From Palsa-504 sp963739135 (GTDB lineage: Bacteria; Actinomycetota; Actinomycetes; Streptosporangiales; Streptosporangiaceae), in contig CAVTZG010000021.1 in NCBI GenBank assembly GCA_963739135.1, positions 372,001 to 436,000 on the forward strand: a DNA stretch of 64,000 bases, in the 5' to 3' direction. This document shows positions 17,349 to 24,695 of this stretch, piece by piece. Position numbers and translations under genes: made by a program. The notes below the pieces were generated by a model. The model was given only the letters and a program-made list of their open reading frames with translations. It did no database searches and was not told the DNA's origin. How positions within the stretch are numbered: position 1 is the stretch's first letter; each line of letters starts with the position of its first letter.

Positions 17349-18053
17349 ATGATCACCCTCGCGGAAGTAGAGAAGCTGGGCCGCGTCCATGCGGTCGAGC
17401 CGATCGTGCTGTCGGTATACCTGAACGTCCCGCGTTTTCCCGCGGGACTGCCGGGGCTGCCGTGCCGGGTAGACGAGCTCGTCACGGCGGCCGAGCGTGA
17501 CGCGGGCCGGGCCGGGTACATCCGCGAGGAGGACCGGCGTTCGGCTCGGGATGAGGCGGCGTTGGCCGGGCCTGACTTGGCCGGCCATCCGGTGGCTGTC
17601 TTTGCCTGTGCCGAGGTGGGCCTGCTCGAGGCGGTCGGGCTGCCGGAGGCACGGCCGGGGTTGCTGCCGGAGCAGGCGGTGCTGGGGATCAGGCCGCATA
17701 TCCGGCCGCTTCTGGCCGCCGTGCAGCCCCCGCGCCGAGCCGAGGAGATCCTGGCCGAGCCGGCGGGCGGGCTGACCGTCTTCGGCCTGACGGCCTGCCT
17801 CGCCGCGGTCAACGCCGGCCCGGTGGAAACTCTGGTGGTTCCGCACGACGGGCTGGTCGCGGGTTATGAATGCGGGCGCTGCGGCGCCCTGGGCCTGGCC
17901 GCTGACTGCTGCCCGGACTGGGGAACCGCGGCGCTGGCCGTCCCGGATCTCATCGAGGAGATGGTCACCCGGACGCTGGAAGACGGCGGTCAGGTCCTCG
18001 TGGTTAACGATGCGACAGGACGGATTGCCGCCCGGCGACACCGGAGACCATAG
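17349..18053 (+). CDS. Bacterial eRF1-like (baeRF) protein, apparently shortened
   Basis: A 234-residue protein with the N-terminal LSVYLNVP strand and the C-terminal VETLVVPHDG...CGRCG...CCPDWG...VTRTLEDGGQV of bacterial eRF1-family proteins, related to release factors and ribosome-rescue hydrolases. The middle part, usually about 130 residues between RPLL and the RRAEEIL helix, is missing without loss of frame. So this is either an in-frame deletion or a short subfamily. The Cys-rich knuckle is intact. Start 7 bp after the DUF1918 stop, with GAGGC upstream; likely co-operonic. Confidence 0.65.
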   Translation: MITLAEVEKLGRVHAVEPIVLSVYLNVPRFPAGLPGLPCRVDELVTAAERDAGRAGYIREEDRRSARDEAALAGPDLAGHPVAVFACAEVGLLEAVGLPEARPGLLPEQAVLGIRPHIRPLLAAVQPPRRAEEILAEPAGGLTVFGLTACLAAVNAGPVETLVVPHDGLVAGYECGRCGALGLAADCCPDWGTAALAVPDLIEEMVTRTLEDGGQVLVVNDATGRIAARRHRRP

Positions 18054-18267
18054 CCCACTGCCGCCGACCTCTCAGCGGCGGCATTCGGTAGAGTTGCTGC
18101 TGTGCGGCCATCATTACCGCGTATCCCGTCAGGCCCTGGCGGCGGCGCGGGCCCGCATAGAGAACTTGCCGGGCAAGGCCGACGCGGCCGCGGCGGCGCT
18201 GCTGCAAAGTAGTCACGAGGACCACGCCGGAGTCACCACCGGTCAGATCGCCGACACTGCTGGATAG
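18010..18267 (+). CDS. ACCCP/CGHH family (copy 2), N-terminal Cys cluster missing
   Basis: From ATG 18010 the frame gives 85 residues. VELLLCGHHYRVSRQALAAAR matches the C-terminal half of the other three copies, but the ACCCP half is replaced by an unrelated stretch overlapping the 3' end of the baeRF gene. Either a deletion fused the two genes or this copy uses only the CGHH half. No separate promoter is visible; translation would be coupled to the upstream gene. Confidence 0.55.
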   Translation: MRQDGLPPGDTGDHSPLPPTSQRRHSVELLLCGHHYRVSRQALAAARARIENLPGKADAAAAALLQSSHEDHAGVTTGQIADTAG

Positions 18268-18508
18268 GCGGATGACAGTTATCAAGCCCAGCAGCGCCGA
18301 TCTCGCCGCCCCGCAGGGCGGCGGCCGGCCGGTCCTGCTGGCACGTCGCCTGCAGCAGTGACCAGACACGCAACAACCGGGCCGGGTCATCGATCCGCAG
18401 GGCGGTACCGCCGTCGGCGCGGTCACCGACGATCACTTCGAAACGAGGGGCCGGGGCAGGGATGTCGTCATCCCCCGGCTGCCTGCTCGTCACCTCGGCC
18501 ACTTCCAT
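18233..18508 (-). CDS. Hypothetical protein
   Basis: A 91-residue frame with a soluble, mixed composition: RFEVIVGDRADGGTALRIDD then PARLLRVWSLLQAT. I do not recognise the family. It overlaps the 3' end of the Cys-rich copy 2 by 35 bp on the opposite strand, which weakens the case. No clear ribosome site. Confidence 0.4.
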   Translation of the reverse strand: MEVAEVTSRQPGDDDIPAPAPRFEVIVGDRADGGTALRIDDPARLLRVWSLLQATCQQDRPAAALRGGEIGAAGLDNCHPPIQQCRRSDRW

Positions 18509-18610
18509 ATGACCAGGTTCCCGCCGCCAGTGGCGGCCGGCCAGAGACGTTCGTCCCGATATCGGTAGCGCGAGGTCCCTAGCCAGTCTGCTGTCGTGAC
18601 CATCGGCCCT

Positions 18611-18624
18611 AGTGCCAAGGCCCG
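18611..18624. promoter_or_regulatory. Weak DosR/OsdR-like box
   Basis: AGTGCCAAGGCCCG has the palindromic core GCCAAGGC and 9 of 14 matches to the box at 30352; 43 bp upstream of the PRTase/hydrolase gene. Confidence 0.35.
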
Positions 18625-18666
18625 TGACCGACTTTCATAACCATGGGGGTCCCTGGAGGTGACGAG

Positions 18667-20163
18667 ATGCTGTATGTGGACCGCGCCGACGCCGGACGGC
18701 ACCTGGCGCACCGGCTGCGGCGCCTGCGCGGCGTCGATATCGTCGTCCTCGGCCTGGCGCGCGGCGGCGTGCCGGTCGCGTTCGAGGTGGCCGCGGAACT
18801 GCACGCGCCGCTGGACGTGATCGTGATACGTAAGCTCGGCGTCCCGTTCCAGCCCGAGTACGGCTTCGGGGCGATCGGGGAGGGCGGCGTCCGGGTCATC
18901 GACGATTACGTGGTACGGCGGACCGGGCTGGCCAAGTCGCAGATGGCGGAGGTGGAGGCCCGCGAGCGCCTCGTGCTGGACCGCCGGCTGAACCAGTTGC
19001 GCCGTAACCATCCGCCGGCACCGCTGGCCGACCGCACGGTGATCATCGTCGACGACGGGATCGCCACCGGATCAACCGCCCGGGCCGCCTGCCTAGTGGC
19101 CAGGGCGCAGGGCGCGGGCCGGGTAATACTCGCGGTCCCGGTCGGCTCGGTGCCGGGAATGGCGGCGCTGCGGCGCGACGCAGACGAGGTCGTGTGCCTG
19201 CGCACCCCCGCGCGATTGTCCGCAGTCGGCGAGTGGTACAGCGATTTCTCCCAGGTGAGTGACGAGGAGGTCGCCATCCTGCTGGATAAGGCGGCGGCGT
19301 CGCTGACCGGGCCCGGCAGCGCGGACCCGGACCCGGCGGAGGTGGTGCTGAACATCGCCGGCCTCAGGCTGCCCGGCTCGCTGGTCGTCCCGGACCGGGC
19401 CACAGGGGTGGTGGTCTTCGCGCACGGCAGCGGCAGCAGCAGGCACAGCCCCCGCAACCGGTTCGTGGCCGCCGCGCTGAACCGCGCCGGGCTGGCCACG
19501 CTGCTGGCCGACCTGCTCACCGGGGAGGAGGAGCTCAGCCGCGCCTACGTGTTCAACATCGCCCTGCTCGCCGCCCGGCTGGCTGGGATCACGGGCTGGC
19601 TGCGCAGCCAGCCCGCCGCCGCCGCGCTGCCGCTCGGCTTCTTCGGGGCGAGTACCGGTGCCGCCGCGGCCCTGTACGCCGCCGCGGCCAGTCCCCAGCT
19701 GCGGGTTGCCGCCATCGTGTGCCGCGGCGGCCGCCCGGACCTGGCGGCCCAGCACCTGGCCCGGGTCCAGGCGCCCACGCTGCTCGTCGTGGGCGGCGCG
19801 GACCTGCTCGTCCTCGACCTCAGCCGGCGGGCGCAGGCGCAGCTGAGATGCGAGAACCGCCTCGAGGTCGTCCCCGGCGCGACCCACCTGTTCCAGGAGC
19901 CCGGTGCGCTGGAGCAGGTAGCGGACCTGGCCCGGGACTGGTTTGGCCGCCACTTCGCCCAGCCTCCTGGCACGTTACCGAGTGAACCGCATCATCCGGC
20001 TCGCCGAGCAGGAAGGCGGCGCCCTACGTCACCCAATCGTGCTGATGCACAACCAGCCGATCGGGAATCCGGCGACGGTCAGCGCGTTGCCCGCCATCAT
20101 CCAGTTCTTCCGCGAGCATGGCTACCGCTTCGTCGTGTTGTGAGCGCGGTTGCCCGGGCGTAA
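18667..20163 (+). CDS. Phosphoribosyltransferase fused to dienelactone-hydrolase-like domain, C-terminus altered
   Basis: A 498-residue fusion. Residues 1-215 form a PRTase domain with the PRPP loop IIVDDGIATGST (126-137). Residues about 225-432 form an alpha/beta hydrolase with Ser329 in GASTG, Asp379 in GGADL and His407 in ATHLF. This fusion is characteristic of Rv0571c and Rv2030c of the M. tuberculosis DosR regulon. GGAGGTGACGAG precedes the ATG at 18667. After FAQPPGT the frame runs out of register through a polysaccharide-deacetylase remnant, so the last about 60 residues are not native. The catalytic parts look complete. Confidence 0.85.
   Translation: MLYVDRADAGRHLAHRLRRLRGVDIVVLGLARGGVPVAFEVAAELHAPLDVIVIRKLGVPFQPEYGFGAIGEGGVRVIDDYVVRRTGLAKSQMAEVEARERLVLDRRLNQLRRNHPPAPLADRTVIIVDDGIATGSTARAACLVARAQGAGRVILAVPVGSVPGMAALRRDADEVVCLRTPARLSAVGEWYSDFSQVSDEEVAILLDKAAASLTGPGSADPDPAEVVLNIAGLRLPGSLVVPDRATGVVVFAHGSGSSRHSPRNRFVAAALNRAGLATLLADLLTGEEELSRAYVFNIALLAARLAGITGWLRSQPAAAALPLGFFGASTGAAAALYAAAASPQLRVAAIVCRGGRPDLAAQHLARVQAPTLLVVGGADLLVLDLSRRAQAQLRCENRLEVVPGATHLFQEPGALEQVADLARDWFGRHFAQPPGTLPSEPHHPARRAGRRRPTSPNRADAQPADRESGDGQRVARHHPVLPRAWLPLRRVVSAVARA
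19973..20143 (+). pseudogene. Polysaccharide deacetylase, 3' fragment
   Basis: Overlapping the run-on end of the preceding gene in another frame is HPIVLMHNQPIGNP, ALPAIIQFFREHGYRFVVL and a stop. This is the C-terminal strand and helix of NodB-type polysaccharide deacetylases (ILMHD...ALPxIIxxxRxxGYxFV). The catalytic body is missing. Confidence 0.75.
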
Positions 20164-20176
20164 TAGCCGCTTCCGT

Positions 20177-20722
20177 TCAGCTGCCCGCCGGGACATAGGC
20201 GTCGGCGGCGATGATGCCGAGGGCGGCGCCCCACCGCCGGGCCCGGGAGGCCTCCCCGCCGAGCAGCGTGGTGTCCGGGCCGACCAGGAAGCTCTCCGGG
20301 GCGGCGATGACGCGGTAGCCGTGCCTCAGCAGCAGCCTGGCGATACCGCGGCTGGCGCGGCCGGTGAGCAGTGGCAGGCCGTTGAACCGCGTGTCGAAGG
20401 CGGCGGCAAGGGCGGGTCGGCGGCCGACGCGGTCGAGCCAGTCACGAAGGCCCGGGCCGGTCGCGTCCGGGTCCAGCCTTAGCCGGCTCCCCTCCTTGCC
20501 GGCCGCCTGGACCGCCTTCCGCCGGGAAGCCGCGGTTGAGACGCCGTGCATATGCGTCGGGCCGCCGACGATCAGGAGATCTGCCGCCGCGAGGAGCTGC
20601 TGCGTTGCCTGGCCCGCGGGGACGAGGGTCACCTCGTGGGTGCGGCGCAGGCCGTCGGCAACGTTCCTGGCGACGACATGCGTGTTCCCGTACATTGATT
20701 CGTACACCACGAGTGCCCGCAT
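20177..20722 (-). CDS. Flavodoxin-domain protein
   Basis: A 181-residue protein. ALVVYESMYGNTHVVARNVADG is the FMN-phosphate loop of flavodoxins, LLIVGGPTHMHGVST the second FMN loop. A C-terminal extension with FDTRFNGLPLL and RHGYRVIAAPESFLV resembles actinobacterial flavodoxin-like stress proteins. The start at 20722 follows GAGGG. GGTCCC/GGGACC half sites lie 62-88 bp upstream. Probably an FMN electron carrier or quinone reductase of the hypoxic response. Confidence 0.85.
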   Translation of the reverse strand: MRALVVYESMYGNTHVVARNVADGLRRTHEVTLVPAGQATQQLLAAADLLIVGGPTHMHGVSTAASRRKAVQAAGKEGSRLRLDPDATGPGLRDWLDRVGRRPALAAAFDTRFNGLPLLTGRASRGIARLLLRHGYRVIAAPESFLVGPDTTLLGGEASRARRWGAALGIIAADAYVPAGS

Positions 20723-20783
20723 GCTGATCACGCCCTCAGGCCGGTTACGTCCAGGACAGCCGATCTGGAGCCTGCGGGGCAGA

Positions 20784-20810
20784 GGGCCGTGGTCCCTAAC
20801 TGGCGGGACC
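20784..20810. promoter_or_regulatory. DosR/OsdR-like half-site cluster
   Basis: GGGCCGTGGTCCC (20784-20796) is followed by GGGACC at 20805, so the outer pair reads GGTCCC-N8-GGGACC. The same N8 arrangement recurs at 28875-28894. Upstream of the flavodoxin gene. Confidence 0.55.
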
Positions 20811-20924
20811 AACGTCGCCCGGGGGCTGCTGAGCGGACAGGGCAGTGGCCTGCCGGTCAAGCCCAACGCCCTGGACAGCCGCGCCCCCCCGACGCGCATC
20901 GGCACCGGTGACGGGCCCGGGCAG

Positions 20925-21179
20925 CTACGCGGCGCGCACCCTGTGCGCCCGGCGGCGGCGTTCCTGTGCTCGCTCTTCCCTGTTGAGCCCGCCCCAGATC
21001 CCGTATCTGATCGAGTTCCTGAGGGCGTAGTCGAGGCATTGCGCCCGCACCGGGCATGACGCGCAGACCGCCGCGGCCTTCGTTTCCCGGTTCTCCCGCT
21101 CCTGCCGGGTCTCACCGTCCGGGCCGAAGAACAGCTGCGTGTTCACGCCCCCGCAGGCGGCCTTGTATTGCCAGCTCAC
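20925..21179 (-). CDS. WhiB-family iron-sulfur regulator
   Basis: An 84-residue Wbl protein. Four Cys ligate a 4Fe-4S cluster (C9, C39, C42, C48), with the GIWGGL turn at 60-65 and a basic C-terminal tail. The GTG at 21179 is chosen because GGGGAGG lies 6 nt upstream and the product then has the usual Wbl length; an ATG at 21239 would add 20 residues. Wbl proteins bind sigma factor and respond to O2, NO or redox, which fits this island. Which Wbl subgroup cannot be told. Confidence 0.92.
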   Translation of the reverse strand: MSWQYKAACGGVNTQLFFGPDGETRQERENRETKAAAVCASCPVRAQCLDYALRNSIRYGIWGGLNREERAQERRRRAHRVRAA

Positions 21180-21261
21180 GTCCGAACCTCCCCAGTGCCA
21201 CCCGGTTGATCTCGTGTGCTTACAGAACCTCAGCATCACGGCGGCCGCCGGTCGGGCGCCA

Positions 21262-21275
21262 GGGGCGAAGGTCCC
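21262..21275. promoter_or_regulatory. DosR/OsdR-like box upstream of whiB-like gene
   Basis: GGGGCGAAGGTCCC, 83 bp upstream of the GTG start, retains the right half GGTCCC and a partial left half. Confidence 0.4.
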
Positions 21276-21368
21276 TGCCGCCCGGCACGCCGTTCACGCG
21301 GCGCGCGCCAGATGGCATCGCAACCCCTTCCGTACCTCGCTGCACCCCGCTCGCAGGCCAGGTCTGCG

Positions 21369-21695
21369 TTATGCCGCAGCAGCATGCTCGCGCAGGTCGT
21401 GCTCGTAGTCGCTGACGCCGCCTGCTACCAGTGCCCCCGTCCCGTCGTAGACTGCGGCGCCTGCGGCGGTCAGGGCGGCCTGGCTGACCCGGAAGTGGTG
21501 ACCGCACAACAGCAGGTCCACCGGGTGCGGCCGACCAGGCGCAGGCGGCATGATGACAGTGACCACTGGCCGGGCCGGGCAGCAGCAGGCTCGGTCTGCC
21601 ACGACATGCCGCAGGCTCGGCAGCAGGTCATCGAGCTTGCCGAGATCCGCGGGGTCGTGGCGCGCAGAATCGCGGTGCGTGAACCAGCCTTTCAT
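21369..21695 (-). CDS. Small Cys-rich protein, ACCCP/CGHH family (copy 3)
   Basis: A 108-residue copy. A 35-residue N-terminal extension precedes ADRACCCPARP, then IMPP, PHPVDLLLCGHHFRVS and a C-terminal extension. The core is nearly identical to copy 1, so the two are recent duplicates. The ATG overlaps the stop of an upstream open frame (TGATG), implying translational coupling to a vanished gene. GGGCCGCTGGTCCT at 21731-21744 is a possible DosR-like box 36 bp upstream. Confidence 0.8.
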   Translation of the reverse strand: MKGWFTHRDSARHDPADLGKLDDLLPSLRHVVADRACCCPARPVVTVIMPPAPGRPHPVDLLLCGHHFRVSQAALTAAGAAVYDGTGALVAGGVSDYEHDLREHAAAA

Positions 21696-21861
21696 CAGAT
21701 CAGGATCACGCCGCGGCAGTACTGCGGGTAGGGCCGCTGGTCCTGCGGCCAGGGGCGAAAGGCCTCAGCTCCGCCACCGCCGGCCGCCGCTGCGGGCGGG
21801 GCAGCGCGTACGGCCCGGCAGTGGGCCGCCGCCGGAGCACGACAAAGCCTGCGGGGCGATT
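21696..21861 (-). pseudogene. 3' stub of the gene once controlled by the TPP riboswitch (unidentified)
   Basis: Between the riboswitch and the Cys-rich gene the minus strand is open, ending FRPWPQDQRPYPQYCRGVIL before its stop. It is too short to identify. No thiamine-pathway domain (ThiC, ThiD, ThiE, transporter) is present, so the regulated gene was probably deleted. Confidence 0.35.
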
Positions 21862-21958
21862 TCCCTCCGCCGGCATTACCCGGGTCAGGTACTGGGAGTC
21901 GCCGTCCGGTCGTAGCCTTCGGGCCTCTCAGCCTTCTCGGCGGACCATCTCCCGGGAC
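21862..21958 (-). ncRNA. TPP riboswitch (orphan)
   Basis: Read on the minus strand, GGCTGAGAGGC (21923-21933) and ACCTGACCCGGGTAATGCC followed by GGCGGAGGGA (ending 21862) are the two conserved THI-box blocks that bind thiamine pyrophosphate. The 5' arm (CGGGAGATGGTCC) and a variable stem between the blocks are also in place. The aptamer looks complete, but no thiamine gene follows. Confidence 0.88.
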
Positions 21959-22046
21959 AAGCCCCCGGCCGCGTCCGCAGTCTGGCTCCTCCGCTCGTCT
22001 CGCAGGCACGGCCAGCATCCCCGGCACCGCAGGCGGCCCGCAGGGC

Positions 22047-22074
22047 CGAACGTCCCGATTGGGCGGGACGTTCG
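22047..22074. other. 10-bp inverted repeat
   Basis: CGAACGTCCC and GGGACGTTCG are separated by 8 bp, about 90 bp 5' of the riboswitch. It could be the promoter operator of the lost gene or a terminator; the GTCCC/GGGAC halves echo the DosR-like motif. Confidence 0.55.
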
Positions 22075-22319
22075 TCCGCATCAGACGGAACGGAGAACGT
22101 GACAGGCAGGGGTGGCGCGGCACCGCAGCCCCGGGCTTTAGCTGACGAGACCACGCCCCACCACAATACGTTCGGCCTCAAGATCTTCCCCCGCCGCCGG
22201 CGGGAACAGTGGCCCAAAGTCCCGCCCAGACGGACCTGCCGACCCTGCCCGGCCGGCCGCGACGGCGGCATCTTGCTGGCGTGGACATTCCCGTCGGGGC
22301 CGGAGCCTGGCGATGCTGA

Positions 22320-22532
22320 CCCGGCTGCTGTGGTGATCGCGGTCATGGGCGGGTACTGGGTGGCCTCGGGCCGGATCTCCCTGGGCGACGTGGTCGCGTT
22401 CATGCAGTACTCGCGGCAGTTCACGATGCCCATCATCTAACATCTCCTCCGGGCAGCGGCAGCTGCTGACGATCGCGCGCGCCTTCCTGGCCGACCCGCC
22501 GGTGCTCATCCTGGACGAGGCGACCGCTTCTC
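22320..22532 (+). pseudogene. ABC exporter remnant (TMD end joined to NBD end)
   Basis: VVIAVMGGYWVASGRISLGD then VVAFMQYSRQFTMP (22320-22437) is the last part of an MsbA/MdlB-type transmembrane domain. One frame over, SSGQRQLLTIARAF and VLILDEATAS (22445-22530) are the ABC signature and Walker B of the ATPase. Walker A and about 150 codons between are missing. Clear deletion remnant. Confidence 0.85.
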
Positions 22533-22637
22533 GAGCTTCCCGCCCTCGCCGCTCACCGCCGCCATCTCCCAGTCGTATGCCCTATCATCAGCCCTTCCTT
22601 CCTAGTGTGAGGTCTCCGACCTCGATCGGGCGGCGCC

Positions 22638-22651
22638 GGGACCTTCGGCGG
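22638..22651. promoter_or_regulatory. DosR-like half box upstream of flavodoxin
   Basis: GGGACCTTCGGCGG matches the left half GGGACCTT exactly; the right half is poor, but GGGACC recurs at 22650-22655. It lies 74 bp upstream of the flavodoxin start. Confidence 0.35.
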
Positions 22652-22724
22652 GACCATCGCCTCTTCGGGCTGACCCAGCGGCCGTCGAGGCTGGCCGTAC
22701 GGAAGGAACGGAGGGAGGTGCCCG

Positions 22725-23228
22725 ATGCGGATCCTGGTTACGTACGGTTCAACACGCGGAGGCACCCAGGGACTGGCCGAGATGGTGGCCGATGACCTGC
22801 GCGCCGAAGGCTTCGACGTCGATGTGCGGCCGCCCCGCCAGGTAAGGCGGTTGGATGGCTACGACGCCGTCATCGTGGGCGGCGCACTGTATGCGTTCCG
22901 CTGGCACCGGGCGTCCCGCAAGTTCGTCAAGCGCCACGCCGCCGAAATCCGGCAGCGGCCGGCGTACTTCTTCTCCAGCGGCCCGCTCGATGATTCCGCC
23001 GCCCGCAGTGACATCCCGCCGGTCAACGGCGTCAAGGCGCTCATGGAAAAGACCGGAGTGCACGAGCACGTCACCTTCGGCGGGAGGCTTCTGCCCGACG
23101 CCAAGGGATTCCCGGCCAGCGCCATGGCGAAGAAGCGGGCGGGCGACTGGCGTGACGCGGACCACGTGAAGCAGTGGACCCGGACCATCGCCTCGCAGCT
23201 CCGCAGTGAGGTAAAGCAAGGCGCCTGA
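22725..23228 (+). CDS. Flavodoxin-domain protein, HemG-like
   Basis: A 167-residue flavodoxin_5-type protein: ILVTYGSTRGGTQGLAE at the FMN phosphate site, DAVIVGGALYAFRWHRASRKFV and YFFSSGPL. This is the pattern of menaquinone-dependent protoporphyrinogen oxidase HemG and of unassigned actinobacterial relatives. GGAGG lies 4-8 nt upstream of the ATG. Second flavodoxin of the island; not closely similar to the one at 20177. Enzyme activity is inferred only. Confidence 0.82.
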   Translation: MRILVTYGSTRGGTQGLAEMVADDLRAEGFDVDVRPPRQVRRLDGYDAVIVGGALYAFRWHRASRKFVKRHAAEIRQRPAYFFSSGPLDDSAARSDIPPVNGVKALMEKTGVHEHVTFGGRLLPDAKGFPASAMAKKRAGDWRDADHVKQWTRTIASQLRSEVKQGA

Positions 23229-23362
23229 TCGCCATGACGGCAACGAGAGCACCGCAGGAAAGCCCGGTCGGCCTCGGCGCGGGCAGCTCGTCAACGAGCT
23301 CGGCATCGCACGGACGCTAACCGCGGCGATTCCCTCGGGCCCGCTCACGTCGGCTGAGGAGG

Positions 23363-23890
23363 ATGACGATGGCAAGCGATGCAACGACCCGCGCTTCCGA
23401 CGCTGACCGTGACCGGGCCGCCGCGGCCTTGGGCGAGCATCTGGCCGCCGGCAGGCTGACCATCGAGGAGTTCGATGAACGCCTTGACCAGGCCTACGCG
23501 GCGAAGACCCTCGACGAGCTACGCAGCCTGATGACGGATCTGCCAGCGATCGACCTCGACCAGGTCCCGGAGGCCTCGCTGCGCCGTTCGGCAACCAGCC
23601 CGTCGCCGGCTCAGCGCCGGGCGCCCGGCTCAGTCCAGGCTAGGCAGGACAGGTTTCCCCCGGCGTGGCGATCAGCCTGGGGGTCCTGGCTCGGGATCAG
23701 CCTGTTCCTTTTCGTCATCTGGCTGGCCAGCGGGGCCAGCGGCGGCCCGTGGTTCTTGTGGGTTGCGCTAGCGCTGGGAGCCGTGCTGCTGGGACGCCTG
23801 ATTAGAGGCATGCCCGCACGCCGCGAGCGCAGGTCAGCTCGGCCGCGCCGGTTACCTGGTCAGCGGATGCTGCCCTCCGGCAGCAGGTGA
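23363..23890 (+). CDS. DUF1707 protein with 2TM domain
   Basis: A 175-residue protein. The DUF1707 domain at about 8-58 (ASDADRDRAAAALGEHLAAG then RLTIEEFDERLDQAY) is followed by a proline/arginine linker, two membrane helices and a basic tail. GAGGAGG precedes ATG 23363, and ATG 23369 is equally placed. It differs from the other DUF1707 gene at 12723 in its membrane part. Role unknown. Confidence 0.82.
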   Translation: MTMASDATTRASDADRDRAAAALGEHLAAGRLTIEEFDERLDQAYAAKTLDELRSLMTDLPAIDLDQVPEASLRRSATSPSPAQRRAPGSVQARQDRFPPAWRSAWGSWLGISLFLFVIWLASGASGGPWFLWVALALGAVLLGRLIRGMPARRERRSARPRRLPGQRMLPSGSR

Positions 23891-24055
23891 ACGCGGTCAC
23901 CGTCCCGGACGCCGCGACGTGCACCCAAGCGCCCCCCGACCCTGGCCAGGACCCGGCCGCAGCCGGTGGCCAGACCACGACGAGCCCGTGGCCCAGCATG
24001 CTGAACCAGTCCCGGTCTTCTGACGCGGACATATCCCAGGGCTGCGCTCGGACGC

Positions 24056-24208
24056 CCGCTCGCCGCCCAGCGCCCGCTGAACGGGATGCAGCGACTCGCC
24101 CGCAGAGTCGGCCAGGCCCTCGATCGTCGTGACCGAGCATCCGGCCGCCTGCCCGGTCCGCAACTGGCAGGCCAGCGCCGACCGGCCGTCGAGCAAAGCC
24201 CGCCGGAA
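24056..24208 (-). pseudogene. CoxS/XdhC-type 2Fe-2S ferredoxin fragment
   Basis: In an otherwise gene-free stretch (23891-24216) the minus strand reads LLDGRSALACQLRTGQAAGC, VTTIEGLA and LHPVQRAL. This is the middle of the small iron-sulfur subunit of CO-dehydrogenase/xanthine-dehydrogenase-type enzymes (LLDGxxVxxCLxLAxQADGxxVTTVEGLA). The first cluster Cys motif and the C-terminal cluster region are missing. Confidence 0.65.
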
Positions 24209-24216
24209 CAGGACCA

Positions 24217-24564
24217 TCAGCCCTCGCGAGCTAGGCGCTCGGCGCGCTGCTTGATGCCCAGCAGCATCTTGCGTTCCATGATCAGGCTGCCGGGTTCCAT
24301 AACCAGCAGGTTGAGCATGAGGGCCGGCAGGGAAGCGGTCGGCATCGTGATCCGGTTCCGGCTGATCAGCCTGGTCCGGCCGTCCTCGGCGGCGAGCGCA
24401 AAGATCCACACCCAATTCCCGTCCGCGATCCTGACCACGAGCGCCCGCTGGGGATCGCAGACCTCGACCCGCATGACCGGCCGGGACGGGCCCAGCGGCA
24501 ATTCGTCGCCGACCTTGAGGTCCTGGAATTGCGGCAGGATCTTGTCGGCGCTGTGCATGTCCAA
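24217..24564 (-). CDS. SRPBCC-like protein, probably N-terminally truncated
   Basis: A 115-residue protein matching the C-terminal two thirds of an actinobacterial SRPBCC family: HSADKILPQFQDLKVGDELP, ALVVRIADGNWVWIF and MERKMLLGIKQRAERLAREG. Homologues normally have about 60 more residues at the N-terminus with a membrane or docking segment. The gene directly precedes the CoxS-like fragment on the same strand, so both may be survivors of one deleted locus. Confidence 0.55.
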   Translation of the reverse strand: MDMHSADKILPQFQDLKVGDELPLGPSRPVMRVEVCDPQRALVVRIADGNWVWIFALAAEDGRTRLISRNRITMPTASLPALMLNLLVMEPGSLIMERKMLLGIKQRAERLAREG

Positions 24565-24695
24565 GCCAACAGGTTCTACCTGGCTGGCGTGGCTGGTGAC
24601 AGCGTGACCTTTAGCGCCGTATTCAGGGCTTGCGTCCCTACCGCGCGGCAGGTTGCGGAGCTAAAACGAAGTTGTCTGCGAAGAAGGTGAGCACG

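Noticed and set aside
21695..22123. 142-residue minus-strand protein
   Set aside because: Most of it is riboswitch and spacer sequence read as protein; only the last residues form the coupled stub.
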